Positions 45,529 through 54,639 are shown, counted from the first letter of the stretch. The stretch is 60,787 nt of DNA from CAZYXZ01 sp964651395 (GCA_964651395.1 CAZYXZ010000008.1:1-60787); one strand, 5' to 3'. Notes: generated by a model not told the origin, from the letters alone. Numbers and translations: made by a program.

Positions 45529-47205
45529 TCAGCGGGTGCCGAGGATGAGGTGGCTGGGGTAGCGGGAGTCGTGGAAGAGCAGGTTGCGGCCGGCGGCCAC
45601 GACCGGCTCGTGGGTCGGTGAGTCGGCGGAGGCGAACCACAGGCGCAGCCGGTGCCCCGGCGCGACGGTGTACGCCGCATCCCAGAGGTCCATCCGGTAC
45701 TCGGTCGTCTCGCCGATCGTCACCGGCAGCTTCCGGTCGTTGGTCAGGTACGGCGCACCGGGACGCGAGCGCGCCGGGTCGACGTGGCGGAACGACCCGC
45801 GCAGCCAGCCCTGCGTGATCAGGCTCTGCGTGCCGTCCGGGGCGACGTCGGACAGCCGCGCGACCCAGGCCATGTCCAGCGCCTCGGTGATCGCGTAGAA
45901 CCGCAGCTCCGACGGCCCGGCCAGCCGCAAGGGCTTGGTCATTGGCTCGGTCGTGTAGGTCAGTCCCTTGGCGTCGTCGAGTCGCTGGTCGGTGTGGGCG
46001 TACGGCGCGAAGCCGTCCGGCCCCTCCTTGCCCATCGGCACCGACAGGCCCGCGGTCGGGTCGTAGACGTACGAGTCCTGGTACGCGTCGCGGCCGGTCA
46101 CCGGGCCCGCGGTCAGCGTGCCGTCGTTGAGCGACTGCGCGCTGCCGCTCTTGGCGCCGGAGAGCCGCAGACGGGTCAGCCGCGGCGCGGCGGCACGCCA
46201 GGACCTCGCGGTGCTCCACGTCCGGTCGCCCATGTCGAAGAAGGTCACCCGCGGCTGCTTGTCGACGCCGTTGCGCTTGCCCTTCACGTGGAAGTCGAGC
46301 CACTTGAGGATCTGCCCCGGCGGGGCCTCCGCCGACAGCGACGGCGTGAGGTCGGTCGGGCCGCCGCCGTACGGCGCGCCGAGCTCGCCCGCGTTGCCCG
46401 TGCCGTGGTGGGTGGACGGGTCGATCCAGAGCTGCGCCGGCACCTGCAGCGCGTCGATCAGCCGCAGGTCGCCACGCGCGTACATGTCGTTCCAGCCGGT
46501 GAAGATGTACACCGGCACGCGGATCTTCTTGGCCTTGTGGAGCACTGAGCGCTCCTGGTAGACCGGGCCGTCGAGGTCGATGAGCCGGGTCTCCACCGCG
46601 AACTGCTGGTCCTTGCGGTCGAGGAACTGCGGCTGCGGCCCGAGGCCGAGCATCTGCGCGCCGGTCTGGCCGGCCATCCACTGCGTGACGAAGCCGTGGT
46701 CGTAGAGCCCGTTGTGCCAGAGCACGTCGCGGTACGGGTCGGTCGGCGGGTGCCCGACGACGACGGTGGTGAGGTGCGGAGGCTGCAGCGTCGCGCCGAG
46801 CAGCGCCGTGATGGCGGAGTACGAGTAGCCGTAGAGGACCACCTTGCTGTTGCTCCACGGCTGCTTCGCGACCCACTCCACGACGTCGTAGACGTCCTGC
46901 TGCTCGCGCAGGCAGAGCAGGCACAACGCCCCGCCGCTCTTACCCGAGCCGCGTACGTCGGTATTGACGTGCGCGTAGCCGTCGGCGACGAAGGTGGTCG
47001 CGGACGAGCGCCCGTAGGGCTCCATGTCGACGATCGCCGGGAAGCGGCCCGCGGCCTCCGGCAGGTGCACGTCGCCGACCAGGTTCACTCCGTCGCTCGC
47101 GACGATCGTGATGTCGGACAGCGTCATGGGCGCCGCGGTCGCAGGGACGACCGCGAGCGCGGAGGCGCCCAGGGCGCAGAGGGTGACCAGTCGAAGCAGC
47201 CGCAT
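45529..47205 (-). CDS. Secreted CocE/NonD-family hydrolase (S15-like)
   Basis: The ATG at 47205 begins signal peptide RLLRLVTLCALGASALAVV; the frame is also open from 47238. The 558-residue protein has IVDMEPYGRSS, HVNTDVRGSGKSGG, nucleophile Ser128 in LYGYSYSAIT, FTGWNDMYARG (acid region) and a His in DPSTHHGTGN. The C-terminal jelly-roll is typical of CocE-like esterases and X-Pro peptidases. Substrate unknown. It converges on the kgd group across the inverted repeat. Confidence 0.87.
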   Translation of the reverse strand: MRLLRLVTLCALGASALAVVPATAAPMTLSDITIVASDGVNLVGDVHLPEAAGRFPAIVDMEPYGRSSATTFVADGYAHVNTDVRGSGKSGGALCLLCLREQQDVYDVVEWVAKQPWSNSKVVLYGYSYSAITALLGATLQPPHLTTVVVGHPPTDPYRDVLWHNGLYDHGFVTQWMAGQTGAQMLGLGPQPQFLDRKDQQFAVETRLIDLDGPVYQERSVLHKAKKIRVPVYIFTGWNDMYARGDLRLIDALQVPAQLWIDPSTHHGTGNAGELGAPYGGGPTDLTPSLSAEAPPGQILKWLDFHVKGKRNGVDKQPRVTFFDMGDRTWSTARSWRAAAPRLTRLRLSGAKSGSAQSLNDGTLTAGPVTGRDAYQDSYVYDPTAGLSVPMGKEGPDGFAPYAHTDQRLDDAKGLTYTTEPMTKPLRLAGPSELRFYAITEALDMAWVARLSDVAPDGTQSLITQGWLRGSFRHVDPARSRPGAPYLTNDRKLPVTIGETTEYRMDLWDAAYTVAPGHRLRLWFASADSPTHEPVVAAGRNLLFHDSRYPSHLILGTR

Positions 47206-47239
47206 GCCGGTGTGCTTCGCCAACGACGCCGCGAACACC

Positions 47240-47245
47240 TACTGT
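47240..47245 (+). promoter_or_regulatory. Candidate -10 element (TACTGT) for the aldehyde dehydrogenase gene
   Basis: TACTGT fits TAnnnT and would place the transcript start near 47252, leaving about 22 nt with GGAGC before the ATG at 47274. No -35 is evident. Confidence 0.35.
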
Positions 47246-47273
47246 GACGTCGCCGACGGATCGGAGCTCGACG

Positions 47274-48707
47274 ATGCGGGTCTGGGACCAGCTGTTCATC
47301 GACGGCACGTGGGTGGCGCCGCAGTCCGCGTCCGTCCTCGACGTCACCTCTCCCCATGACGGTTCGCCCGTCGGCCGCGCCCCGCTGGGCAGCGCCGCGG
47401 ACGTGGACCGGGCCGTCGCCGCCGCCCGCGCGGCCTTCGACGACGGTCCGTGGCAGCGGATGTCGGTGAGTGAACGGTGCGCCGTCCTCGAACCCTTCGT
47501 CGCGGCGTACGGCGAGGGCATGGACGAGATGTCCGGTCTCATCACCGCCGAGATGGGTTCGCCCTACTGGTTCTCCAACCTGGGGCAGGCGCGCGGGCCC
47601 TGGTTCCTCATGGTGCAGCTGCTGCAGTTCGCGGCGGAGCTGCAGTGGGAGCAGCGCAGAGGTACGTCGGTGGTGCGCCGCGCACCGGTCGGCGTCGTCG
47701 GCGTCATCACGCCCTGGAACGTCCCGCAGGTGACGATCCTCGCCAAGGTGTTCCCCGCGCTCGTCGCGGGCTGCAGCGTGGTGGTCAAGCCGGCGCCGGA
47801 GACTCCGCTCGACGCGATGCTGCTCGCCGAGCTGCTCGCCGCGACCGACCTCCCGGCCGGCGTCGTCAGCATCGTCCCCGGGGGGACCGAGGCGGGTCAG
47901 CGGCTGGTCACCCACCCGGACGTCGACAAGGTGGCCTTCACGGGCAGCTCGGCCGTCGGCAAGTGGATCGCCACCGAGTGCGGCAAGCGGCTCGCACGCT
48001 GCAGCCTCGAGCTCGGCGGCAAGTCCGCGGCGATCATCTGTCCCGACGCTTCCCTGCCACGCACCGTCGACGGACTGAAGTTCGCGTCCTTCCTGAACAA
48101 CGGCGAGGCGTGCGTCGCGCAGACGCGCGTCCTGGCACCGCGTGAGCGCTACGCCGAGGTCGTGGACGCGCTGGCTGCGCTGACCACATCGCTGCCGGTC
48201 GGCGCACCGGAGGATCCGGAGACCTACATCGGACCACTCGTCTCCGCCCGCCATCGCGACCGGGTCCGCACCTACCTCGAGCTCGGCGTCAGCGAGGGTG
48301 CCACCGTCGCCGCCGGGGGTCCCGGTCCGGTCGACGGGCTGGAGTCCGGCTACTACGTGCGGCCGACGCTGTTCAGCGACGTCAGCAACGACATGCGGAT
48401 CGCGCGCGAGGAGATCTTCGGACCCGTGGTCACGGTGATCCCGTACACCGACACCGAGGAGGCGATCGCGATCGCGAACGACTCCGAGTTCGGGCTCGGC
48501 GGCTCGGTCTGGACAGAGGACGACGCCGCGGGGCTCGCCATCGGCCGGCGCATCCGGACCGGGACGTTCGGCATCAACAGCTACGTCCCGGGCTTCGACG
48601 CGCCCTTCGGCGGCTTCAAGTCGAGCGGCCTCGGACGCGAGTACGGCCCGGAGGCATTCGAGTCGTTCACGGAGCTGCAGTCGATCTACGGCGTGCTCGG
48701 CGCCTAG
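47274..48707 (+). CDS. Aldehyde dehydrogenase
   Basis: The ATG at 47274 (GGAGC upstream) is preferred to a GTG at 47244. The 477-residue protein has cofactor motif VITPWNVPQVTILAKVFPAL, catalytic Glu246 in LELGGKS and Cys280 in NNGEACVAQ. The C-terminal GFDAPFGGFKSSGLGREYG is usual. It oxidises an aldehyde with NAD(P)+. Substrate not predictable. It shares CTAG at its end with the converging glycosyltransferase gene. Confidence 0.93.
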   Translation: MRVWDQLFIDGTWVAPQSASVLDVTSPHDGSPVGRAPLGSAADVDRAVAAARAAFDDGPWQRMSVSERCAVLEPFVAAYGEGMDEMSGLITAEMGSPYWFSNLGQARGPWFLMVQLLQFAAELQWEQRRGTSVVRRAPVGVVGVITPWNVPQVTILAKVFPALVAGCSVVVKPAPETPLDAMLLAELLAATDLPAGVVSIVPGGTEAGQRLVTHPDVDKVAFTGSSAVGKWIATECGKRLARCSLELGGKSAAIICPDASLPRTVDGLKFASFLNNGEACVAQTRVLAPRERYAEVVDALAALTTSLPVGAPEDPETYIGPLVSARHRDRVRTYLELGVSEGATVAAGGPGPVDGLESGYYVRPTLFSDVSNDMRIAREEIFGPVVTVIPYTDTEEAIAIANDSEFGLGGSVWTEDDAAGLAIGRRIRTGTFGINSYVPGFDAPFGGFKSSGLGREYGPEAFESFTELQSIYGVLGA

Positions 48708-49855
48708 GGCAGGACCGTCTCCACCAGCCCGGCGGCATAGTCCGCACCGAGGCCGTCCGCGGTCGCGGCGGCGCGCCGGGCCGCCGCCGTGAAGCGCGCG
48801 TCACCGAGGATGCGCCGGACCGCAGTCGCGATCTCGCGCGGCCCGGCTGAGGAGCGCAGGACGATCGCCGCGCCCGTGGCCGCGGCACGCACGCCGTTCT
48901 CCCGCTGGTCCCCGGGCCCCGGTACGACGACCAGCGGCTTCCCCCGCACCAGCGCCTTGCCGAGCAGGCCGCCGCCGCCCGGGCACACCACGACGTCGGC
49001 GTGCGGCAGCAGGTCGGTCTGCCGGCCCGGGCCGACGCTGACTCCTCCCGGAAGTCGCGATGTGTCGTACTCCCCCAGGCGCGTGGCGACGATCCGCACC
49101 TCGCCGGCCAGCCCCTCGATCGACGCGTCGAGCAGCGACTGCTCGCGCCCCCACGCCGTCGAGTCGGCGACGAAGACCAGCGGCCGGTCGCCTGGTGGGA
49201 GCGCGAGCTCGTCGGTCTGCGGCTCCCACTCCAGCGGGCCGACGAGGTGCGCCTCGGCCGGCCAGTCCGGGCGCGGCCACTCCATCGCGGGCAACGTGCC
49301 GATCAGCCGCAGGACCGGTGGTCCCTCGTCCGGCAATCCGATCGCCCGGCGCGCCTCGATCCGCTCGCGGTCGGCGACCGCCAAGGACCGCGCCGTGAAC
49401 CAGCGCAGGATCGCATCGCGCGTCTTGCCGACCGGCGTACGCCCGGGGACCAGACCGGCGCCGATCGGCGGCAGCGCGCGCGACGGCAGCTGGAGGACGT
49501 GCGGCACGACCTCGACCCACGGGACGCCGAGGAGCCCCGCGGCGAACGCGCCGGGGATCGTCAACGTGTCCGTCGCGACCAGCTCCGGCTTGAGCTCGCG
49601 CAGGGACTCGGCGAGTGGCGGCGCCATCTCCCGCCCGAGCCCCCACATGCGGAAGCCGAAGTCCGCGCCGTCGCCCCCCTCGGGCAGCATCGGGATGGGC
49701 AGGTAGCCGAGCCCCTCGCGGAGGATGCGCGACTCCCACCGGTCGCCGCTGCCCATGGTCACCTCGTGACCGCGGTCGCGCAGCGCGCACGCGAGCGCGA
49801 TCACGGGAAAGGCGTGGCCGGGGTCCGGGCCGGCGACGAGCGCGATGCGGGACAG
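48704..49855 (-). CDS. GT1-like (MGT-type) glycosyltransferase, start abutting a palindromic element
   Basis: The conserved protein begins SRIALVAGPDPGHAFPVIAL, the usual GT-B N-terminal domain. The C-terminal nucleotide-sugar site is DLLPHADVVVCPGGGGLLGK. The length of about 383 residues fits macrolide- or lipid-type GT1 enzymes. No ATG, GTG or TTG precedes this sequence in frame except inside the palindromic element at 49855-50012. The best candidate is CTG at 49855-49853, whose first base is the last base of that element. Either the element replaced the original start region or translation begins within it. Confidence 0.8.
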   Translation of the reverse strand: MSRIALVAGPDPGHAFPVIALACALRDRGHEVTMGSGDRWESRILREGLGYLPIPMLPEGGDGADFGFRMWGLGREMAPPLAESLRELKPELVATDTLTIPGAFAAGLLGVPWVEVVPHVLQLPSRALPPIGAGLVPGRTPVGKTRDAILRWFTARSLAVADRERIEARRAIGLPDEGPPVLRLIGTLPAMEWPRPDWPAEAHLVGPLEWEPQTDELALPPGDRPLVFVADSTAWGREQSLLDASIEGLAGEVRIVATRLGEYDTSRLPGGVSVGPGRQTDLLPHADVVVCPGGGGLLGKALVRGKPLVVVPGPGDQRENGVRAAATGAAIVLRSSAGPREIATAVRRILGDARFTAAARRAAATADGLGADYAAGLVETVLP

Positions 49856-50012
49856 GGCGTGTCTCCCAACTCCCGGCCGTCGCGAGCGGCGTCCAGGATG
49901 GTGGATCGCAAGGCGGAGGAGGAGCCGTAGCATCGCTACGGCGACGACGACAACGTAGCGAGACACCGTGCTGGGCGTCGCGCAGCAGGCATGGGAGTTG
50001 GGAGCCACGCCC
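49855..50012. mobile_element. 158-bp imperfect palindromic element (MITE/REP-like), no gene inside
   Basis: The terminal arms 49855-49874 and 49993-50012 are inverted copies with 19 of 20 bases matching (core CTCCCAACTCCC). Inside, 49891-49910 pairs imperfectly with 50-base-distant sequence near 49960-49980. The centre is a perfect CCGTAGC-ATC-GCTACGG hairpin (49925-49941). The whole can fold into one long hairpin. It lies between two minus-strand genes and touches the start of the glycosyltransferase gene. No transposase and no clear target duplication is seen, so its class is inferred. Confidence 0.7.
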
Positions 50013-50034
50013 TCAAACCGCGCAGGTTAGTGCG

Positions 50035-51216
50035 TCACCTGCGCGCGGCCGTGATCCGGTAGAGCGAGCCGCCGAGGTCGACGACGTAGAGCTCGCCGGC
50101 CATGTCCTGGCCGAACGACGACGGGCTCCCGTCGTAGTCGAAGAGCAGCGCGTTGCTCCAGACGCCGCTGTTGCGCGCCAACCCCCAGAACTCGCCGCTG
50201 CAGTAGTCGGCGTAGATGTAGACGCCGTTGAGGAGCGACGAGTAACGCGCGCCGCGGTAGACGAAGCCACCGGTGACCGAGCAGCGGTTGTTGGTGTGCG
50301 CGTACTCCCACACCGGGCCGACGAAGGACCGGCCGAGGCAGTAGCTCCCGCCGTAGAGACCGGTCGTGTCGGTGCGGCCCTCCCGGCAGTCCCAGCCGAA
50401 GTTGACGCCCTTGGTGCCGTGCGGGATCCAGTCCACCTCTTCGGCGTTGCTCTGCCCGACGTCGGCGATGAACAGGTTCTGCCACTGTCGGTCGAAGGAC
50501 CAGCGCCACGGGTTGCGCAGCCCGTAGTGGAAGACCTCGTCCAGGCCGCGCGGGTCGTGGATGAACGGGTTGGTGCCCGGTATGGAGTAGCGGCGGGTGG
50601 CCGTCGCGGCGCGGTTGATGTCGACGCGCAGGATCTTGCCGAGTGGGGACGAGATGTTCTGCGCGTTGCCGTTGACGTCGCCGGCGCCGCCGCCGTCGCC
50701 GGTGCCGACATAGAGGTAGCCGTCGGAGCCGAAGGCGATGTTGCCGCCGTTGTGGTTGGCGTTGTCCCGGTGCCGGATGTCCATGAAGACCTGCTCCGTG
50801 AGCGGGTTCACCGCGTTGCGCACGGGGTTGGCGCCGAACCGCGACACGCGCAGGTCGCCTTCGGCGTCGGTGTAGGACACGAAGAGGTAGCCGTTGGTCC
50901 GGAAGTTCGGGTGGAAGGCCAGGCCGAGCATGCCGCGCTCGCCACCGGAGGCGACGTGGTCGCGGATGTCCAGGTACGGCGTGGCCAGCAGCTGTCCGGC
51001 GCGGGTCACGACGCGCAGGCGCCCCGGCTGCTCGACGACGAAGAGCCGGCCGCTGCCGTCGTTGGGCTGGACGACGGCGACCGGGCTGGTGAGACCGGCC
51101 GTGATCCGCTGCAACCCGATCCGCACGCGGGCCGGGTCGGTCGCGCGGGCCGGGGTGGCGACGGCCGCAGTGGCGAGGAGGGCGAGCAGGGCGGTGAGCA
51201 GCGGCGTACGGCGCAT
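50035..51216 (-). CDS. Secreted PQQ-dependent sugar dehydrogenase-like beta-propeller protein
   Basis: The 393-residue protein has signal RRTPLLTALLALLATAAVA. Propeller motifs typical of soluble glucose dehydrogenase/Hhip-like proteins follow: RLFVVEQPGRLRVV, GGERGMLGLAFHP, NHNGGNIAFGSDGYLYVGTG, YGLRNPWRWSFD, DVGQSNAEEVDW and GEFWGLARNSG. The NHxGG and GLRNPWR segments correspond to the cofactor site of aldose sugar dehydrogenases. Oxidation of an extracellular sugar is likely but needs PQQ from elsewhere. It has four extra Cys in the late blades (CREGR, SYCLG, NRCSV, DYCSG). Confidence 0.88.
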   Translation of the reverse strand: MRRTPLLTALLALLATAAVATPARATDPARVRIGLQRITAGLTSPVAVVQPNDGSGRLFVVEQPGRLRVVTRAGQLLATPYLDIRDHVASGGERGMLGLAFHPNFRTNGYLFVSYTDAEGDLRVSRFGANPVRNAVNPLTEQVFMDIRHRDNANHNGGNIAFGSDGYLYVGTGDGGGAGDVNGNAQNISSPLGKILRVDINRAATATRRYSIPGTNPFIHDPRGLDEVFHYGLRNPWRWSFDRQWQNLFIADVGQSNAEEVDWIPHGTKGVNFGWDCREGRTDTTGLYGGSYCLGRSFVGPVWEYAHTNNRCSVTGGFVYRGARYSSLLNGVYIYADYCSGEFWGLARNSGVWSNALLFDYDGSPSSFGQDMAGELYVVDLGGSLYRITAARR

Positions 51217-51239
51217 GGCCTGACGGTACCCCCGACCAA

Positions 51240-51245
51240 TACGGT
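51240..51245 (+). promoter_or_regulatory. Candidate -10 element (TACGGT) for a leaderless EthD-SDR operon
   Basis: TACGGT ends exactly six bases before the ATG at 51252, and no ribosome-binding site is present. This is the same geometry as at kgd and the acyl-CoA dehydrogenase gene. Confidence 0.42.
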
Positions 51246-51251
51246 GCAGTC

Positions 51252-51611
51252 ATGATCAAGCTGACCGCACTGCTCAAGCGCAACACGCAGCTCACGTCCG
51301 AGCAGTTCCAGGAGCACTGGCGGACGACGCACGCGGACCTCATCCGGACCACGCCCGCGATGACCGAGCACGTCGTGAAGTACGTGCAGCGCCCCGCGTT
51401 CAGCGAGACCGGCCACTGGGCCGGCACCCAGGGCTACGACGGCATCGCCGAGCAGTGGTTCGACTCGATGGCCGAGTTCGAGGCGATGATTGCCGACGCG
51501 ACCTACCTGGAGCGCGTGCGGCCCGACGAGACCGTGCTGCTCGACCTGCCGAACTGCGTGTTCCTCATCACCGAGGAGCCGCGCGTGGTGATCGACGGGA
51601 CGGCCACGTAG
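51252..51611 (+). CDS. EthD-domain protein
   Basis: The 119-residue protein MIKLTALLKRNTQLTSEQFQ carries EHWRTTHADLI (the HWxxxHxxL pattern) and GIAEQWFDSMAEFEAM. This is a ferredoxin-like dimeric alpha/beta barrel of the EthD group. Such proteins support ether or polyketide degradation, or isomerise small substrates. The TAG stop shares its last base with the GTG start of the SDR gene, so the two are probably partners. Confidence 0.87.
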   Translation: MIKLTALLKRNTQLTSEQFQEHWRTTHADLIRTTPAMTEHVVKYVQRPAFSETGHWAGTQGYDGIAEQWFDSMAEFEAMIADATYLERVRPDETVLLDLPNCVFLITEEPRVVIDGTAT

Positions 51612-52363
51612 TGGCGGAGCGCGTCGCGCTCGTCACCGGCGGGGCCTCCGGCATCGGCCGCGCGACCGCGCTGCTGCTCGCCGAACAGGGTGATCGAGTA
51701 CTGGTCGCGGACATCAACGCGGACGCCGCAGAGGAGACCGCGGCGATGCTCACGGCCGCCTACGGCAACCCGGCCATCGGGATGCGGGCCGACGTCACCG
51801 ACCCGGCCCAGGTCGAGCAGATGGTGCAGCGCGCGGTCGACGACCTCGGCGGCCTGGCCGTCGCCGTCAACTGCGCGGGTGTGCCGAGCGCACTTGCGCT
51901 GGTGCCCGACGTGAGCGACGAGCTGTGGCAGCTGACCATCGGCGTGAACCTGACCGGCGTCTTCCAGTGCCTGCGCGCGGAGATCCCGGCGATGCTGGCC
52001 GGGGGCGGCGGCGCGATCGTCAACGTCGCGTCGGCGGCCGGCGGCATGGGCGTGCCGGGCATGTCGGCGTACGCCGCGAGCAAGGCCGGCGTCATCAGTC
52101 TCACGAAGTCGGCGGCCCTGGAGAACGCCCGGAAGGGCGTGCGCATCAATGCCGTCCTGCCGGGCACCGTGCGCACGCCGATGCTCGAGGGGTTCGTGGG
52201 CGGCAACGAGGACGCGCTGATCGGCATGGGCAAGACGTCGCCGATGGGTCGCCTCGCGCAGCCCGAGGAGATCGCGCGGACGATCGTGTTCCTCTGCTCG
52301 GACGCGGCGTCGTACATGACCGGCCACGCGCTCGCCGCCGACGGCGGCTCCCTCGCAACCTAG
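51611..52363 (+). CDS. Short-chain dehydrogenase/reductase (SDR)
   Basis: The GTG at 51611 overlaps the EthD stop by one base. The 250-residue classical SDR has cofactor motif TGGASGIG (9-16), NCAG (87-90), catalytic Ser141, Tyr154 and Lys158 in SAYAASKAG, and a C-terminal YMTGHALAADGG. NAD-type preference is suggested by the Asp in LVADIN. It reduces or oxidises an alcohol/ketone pair. It ends in CTAG shared with malic enzyme. Confidence 0.93.
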   Translation: MAERVALVTGGASGIGRATALLLAEQGDRVLVADINADAAEETAAMLTAAYGNPAIGMRADVTDPAQVEQMVQRAVDDLGGLAVAVNCAGVPSALALVPDVSDELWQLTIGVNLTGVFQCLRAEIPAMLAGGGGAIVNVASAAGGMGVPGMSAYAASKAGVISLTKSAALENARKGVRINAVLPGTVRTPMLEGFVGGNEDALIGMGKTSPMGRLAQPEEIARTIVFLCSDAASYMTGHALAADGGSLAT

Positions 52364-53532
52364 ATACGCGCGACGCCGTCCGCGCGCGCGGCAGCAGCGA
52401 CCGCGTGCGCCACGAGCGGTGCGACCGCGTGGTCGAACACGCTCGGGATGACGCAGTCCGGAGTCGGGTCCGGCACGCAGCTCGCGATGGCCTCCGCCGC
52501 CGCCAGCTTCATGTGCTCGGTGATGCGCGAGGCGCGGACGTCCAGCGCCCCTCGGAAGACGCCAGGGAACGCGAGCACGTTGTTGATCTGGTTCGGGTGG
52601 TCGCTGCGACCGGTGGCGACCACGGCGGCGTACTTGTGCGCGATGGCCGGGTCGACCTCGGGCGTCGGGTTGGCCAGCGCGAAGACGATGCCGCCGTCGG
52701 CCATGCCGGCCAGGTCGTCGCCGCTGACCGTGTCGGGGCCGGACACGCCGACGAAGACGTCGGCGCCGCGCAGCGCGTCGCGCAGCGACCCGGTGCGGCC
52801 GTCGCGGTTGGTCCACTCGGCCAGCAGCTGCTTCGCCTCGTTGAGGCCGTCGCGGCCGGTGTGCAGGATGCCCTGCCGGTCGGCGGCGACGACGTCGGCG
52901 ACGCCTGCCTCGAGCAGGATCCGGCTGACCGCGACGCCGGCGGCTCCGGCACCGGACATCGCGACGCGCACGTCGCCGATCTGCTTGCCGGTGACCTTCA
53001 GCGCGTTGCGGAGCGCGGCCAGGACGACGATCGCGGTGCCGTGCTGGTCGTCGTGGAAGACCGGGATGTCGAGGAGCTCCTGGAGCCGCCGCTCGACCTC
53101 GAAGCAGCGCGGGGCGGAGATGTCCTCGAGGTTGATGCCGCCGAACACCGGCGCGAGCCGCACACAGGTCTCGATGATCTCGTCGACGTCGGTCGTGTCG
53201 AGGCAGATCGGGAAGGCGTTGACGCCGCCGAACTCCTTGAACAGCAGCGCCTTGCCCTCCATGACCGGCAGGGCTGCGGCCGGCCCGATGTCGCCGAGCC
53301 CGAGCACGGCGGTCCCGTCGGTGACGACCGCGACGGTCGAGGACTTGATCGTGTAGTCGTACACGGCGTCGGGCACCTCGTGGATGGCCAGGCAGACCCG
53401 GGCGACGCCGGGCGTGTAGGCCATCGACAGGTCGTCGCGGTTGCGCAGCGGCACGGTCGCGACGACCTCGATCTTGCCGTCGCGGTGCATCTCGAACGTC
53501 GGGTCGGGCTGGTCGGCAACGGCTATCGCCAC
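52360..53532 (-). CDS. NAD-dependent malic enzyme
   Basis: The GTG at 53532 has GGAGG five bases before it; a further in-frame GTG lies upstream at the edge of that site. The 390-residue protein has SMAYTPGVARVCLAI (catalytic Tyr), LGLGDIGPAAALPVMEGKAL (catalytic Lys), INLEDISAPRCFEVE (metal Glu/Asp), FHDDQHGTAIV and Rossmann SGAGAAGVAVSRIL. It decarboxylates malate to pyruvate. This is the short bacterial form with no phosphotransacetylase domain. It diverges from the ABC importer genes. Confidence 0.93.
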   Translation of the reverse strand: MAIAVADQPDPTFEMHRDGKIEVVATVPLRNRDDLSMAYTPGVARVCLAIHEVPDAVYDYTIKSSTVAVVTDGTAVLGLGDIGPAAALPVMEGKALLFKEFGGVNAFPICLDTTDVDEIIETCVRLAPVFGGINLEDISAPRCFEVERRLQELLDIPVFHDDQHGTAIVVLAALRNALKVTGKQIGDVRVAMSGAGAAGVAVSRILLEAGVADVVAADRQGILHTGRDGLNEAKQLLAEWTNRDGRTGSLRDALRGADVFVGVSGPDTVSGDDLAGMADGGIVFALANPTPEVDPAIAHKYAAVVATGRSDHPNQINNVLAFPGVFRGALDVRASRITEHMKLAAAEAIASCVPDPTPDCVIPSVFDHAVAPLVAHAVAAAARADGVARI

Positions 53533-53701
53533 GGTTTCCTCCACGTCGCATCGGTGATGCCGCGTGCGCAATTTGGGGTGCGGCGCGCTGCGGCGGCGCT
53601 GACGGGGGTCACCCGGGGCGCAAATTCTCCCACAAACCTGGCAAGATTCGGCCCGCACGGCGTGGACGACGCCGGTGACAAACCACACACGGAGGTTCGA
53701 A
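53533..53701. promoter_or_regulatory. Divergent intergenic region between malic enzyme and ABC importer
   Basis: This 169-bp spacer must hold promoters for both directions. AATTTG (53570-53575) and CAAATT (53621-53626) form inverted 6-mers about 45 bases apart with some similar flanking bases, a possible operator. GGAGG at 53691-53695 is the importer ribosome-binding site. No clear -35/-10 pair is seen. Confidence 0.35.
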
Positions 53702-54622
53702 GTGCGCGGTCCCACACGCCACCGGGGGGGCACCCTCGTTCTCAGCGCAGCCCTCGGGCTCAGCCTGCTCGCCGGCGCCTGCGGCGACGACGACTCGACC
53801 GTGACCCCGCCGGCCAGCTCCGGCACGCCGAGCAGCTCGCCGACCTCGGTCGTCGACGCGGCGCTCGCAGCCAAGGTCCCGGCCGCCATCAAGGCGGACG
53901 GCAAGATCATCGTCGGCACCGACTCGACGTACGCCCCGAACGAGTTCCTGGCCGAGGACGGCAAGACGATCCAGGGCTGGGACGTCGACCTGTTCAAGCT
54001 GGTGGCGGCCAAGCTCGGCCTGACGGCGGAGTTCCAGACCGCAGACTTCACGCCGCTGATCGGCAACGTCCAGTCCGGCAAGTACGAGATCGGCGTCTCT
54101 TCGTTCACGATCAACCCGGAGCGCAAGACGGCCGCCGACATGATCAGCTACTTCTCCGCCGGGACGCAGTGGGCGACGAAGGCCGGCAACCCGGCCAACG
54201 TCAGCGTGGACGACGCCTGCGGCAAGAAGGTCGCCGTGCAGAAGTCGACCGTTCAGGTCGACGACCTCACCGCGCGCTCGAAGAAGTGCACCGACGCCGG
54301 CAAGGCGAAGATCACCATCGACCAGTACGCCAGCCAGGCGGACGCGACGACTGCTGTCGTGACCGGCAAGGACGACGCGATGCTGGCCGACTCCCCGATC
54401 GGCGCGTACGCCGTGAAGCAGACCAACGGCCAGCTCGCGCTGCTCGGCGAGATCTACGACGCCGCGCCGTACGGCTACGTCATCAAGAAGGGCGACACCG
54501 CGTTCGGCGAGGCCATCCGTGACGCCCTCAAGGCGATCATCGCCGACGGCTCGTACACCGCCGCGCTGACCAAGTGGGGCGTCGAGGACGGTGGCATCAC
54601 CGACCCGGCGATCAACCCCTGA
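53702..54622 (+). CDS. Polar amino acid ABC transporter substrate-binding lipoprotein
   Basis: The GTG at 53702 follows GGAGG by six bases; the frame is also open from 53675. The 306-residue protein has a lipoprotein signal ending LLAGAC (Cys27) and a Thr/Ser/Pro linker. A family 3 binding fold follows: VGTDSTYAPNEFL, GWDVDLFKLVAAKLGL, FTPLIGNVQSGKYEIG and a C-terminal YGYVIKKGDTAF. It binds an amino acid or related compound outside the membrane. It is first in a three-gene importer operon. Confidence 0.93.
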   Translation: MRGPTRHRGGTLVLSAALGLSLLAGACGDDDSTVTPPASSGTPSSSPTSVVDAALAAKVPAAIKADGKIIVGTDSTYAPNEFLAEDGKTIQGWDVDLFKLVAAKLGLTAEFQTADFTPLIGNVQSGKYEIGVSSFTINPERKTAADMISYFSAGTQWATKAGNPANVSVDDACGKKVAVQKSTVQVDDLTARSKKCTDAGKAKITIDQYASQADATTAVVTGKDDAMLADSPIGAYAVKQTNGQLALLGEIYDAAPYGYVIKKGDTAFGEAIRDALKAIIADGSYTAALTKWGVEDGGITDPAINP

Positions 54623-54639
54623 CCGACACGCACCAGGAC

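Noticed and set aside
49856..50008. 51-codon N-terminal extension of the GT1-like glycosyltransferase
   Set aside because: It is encoded entirely by the palindromic element and has no resemblance to the family N-terminus.
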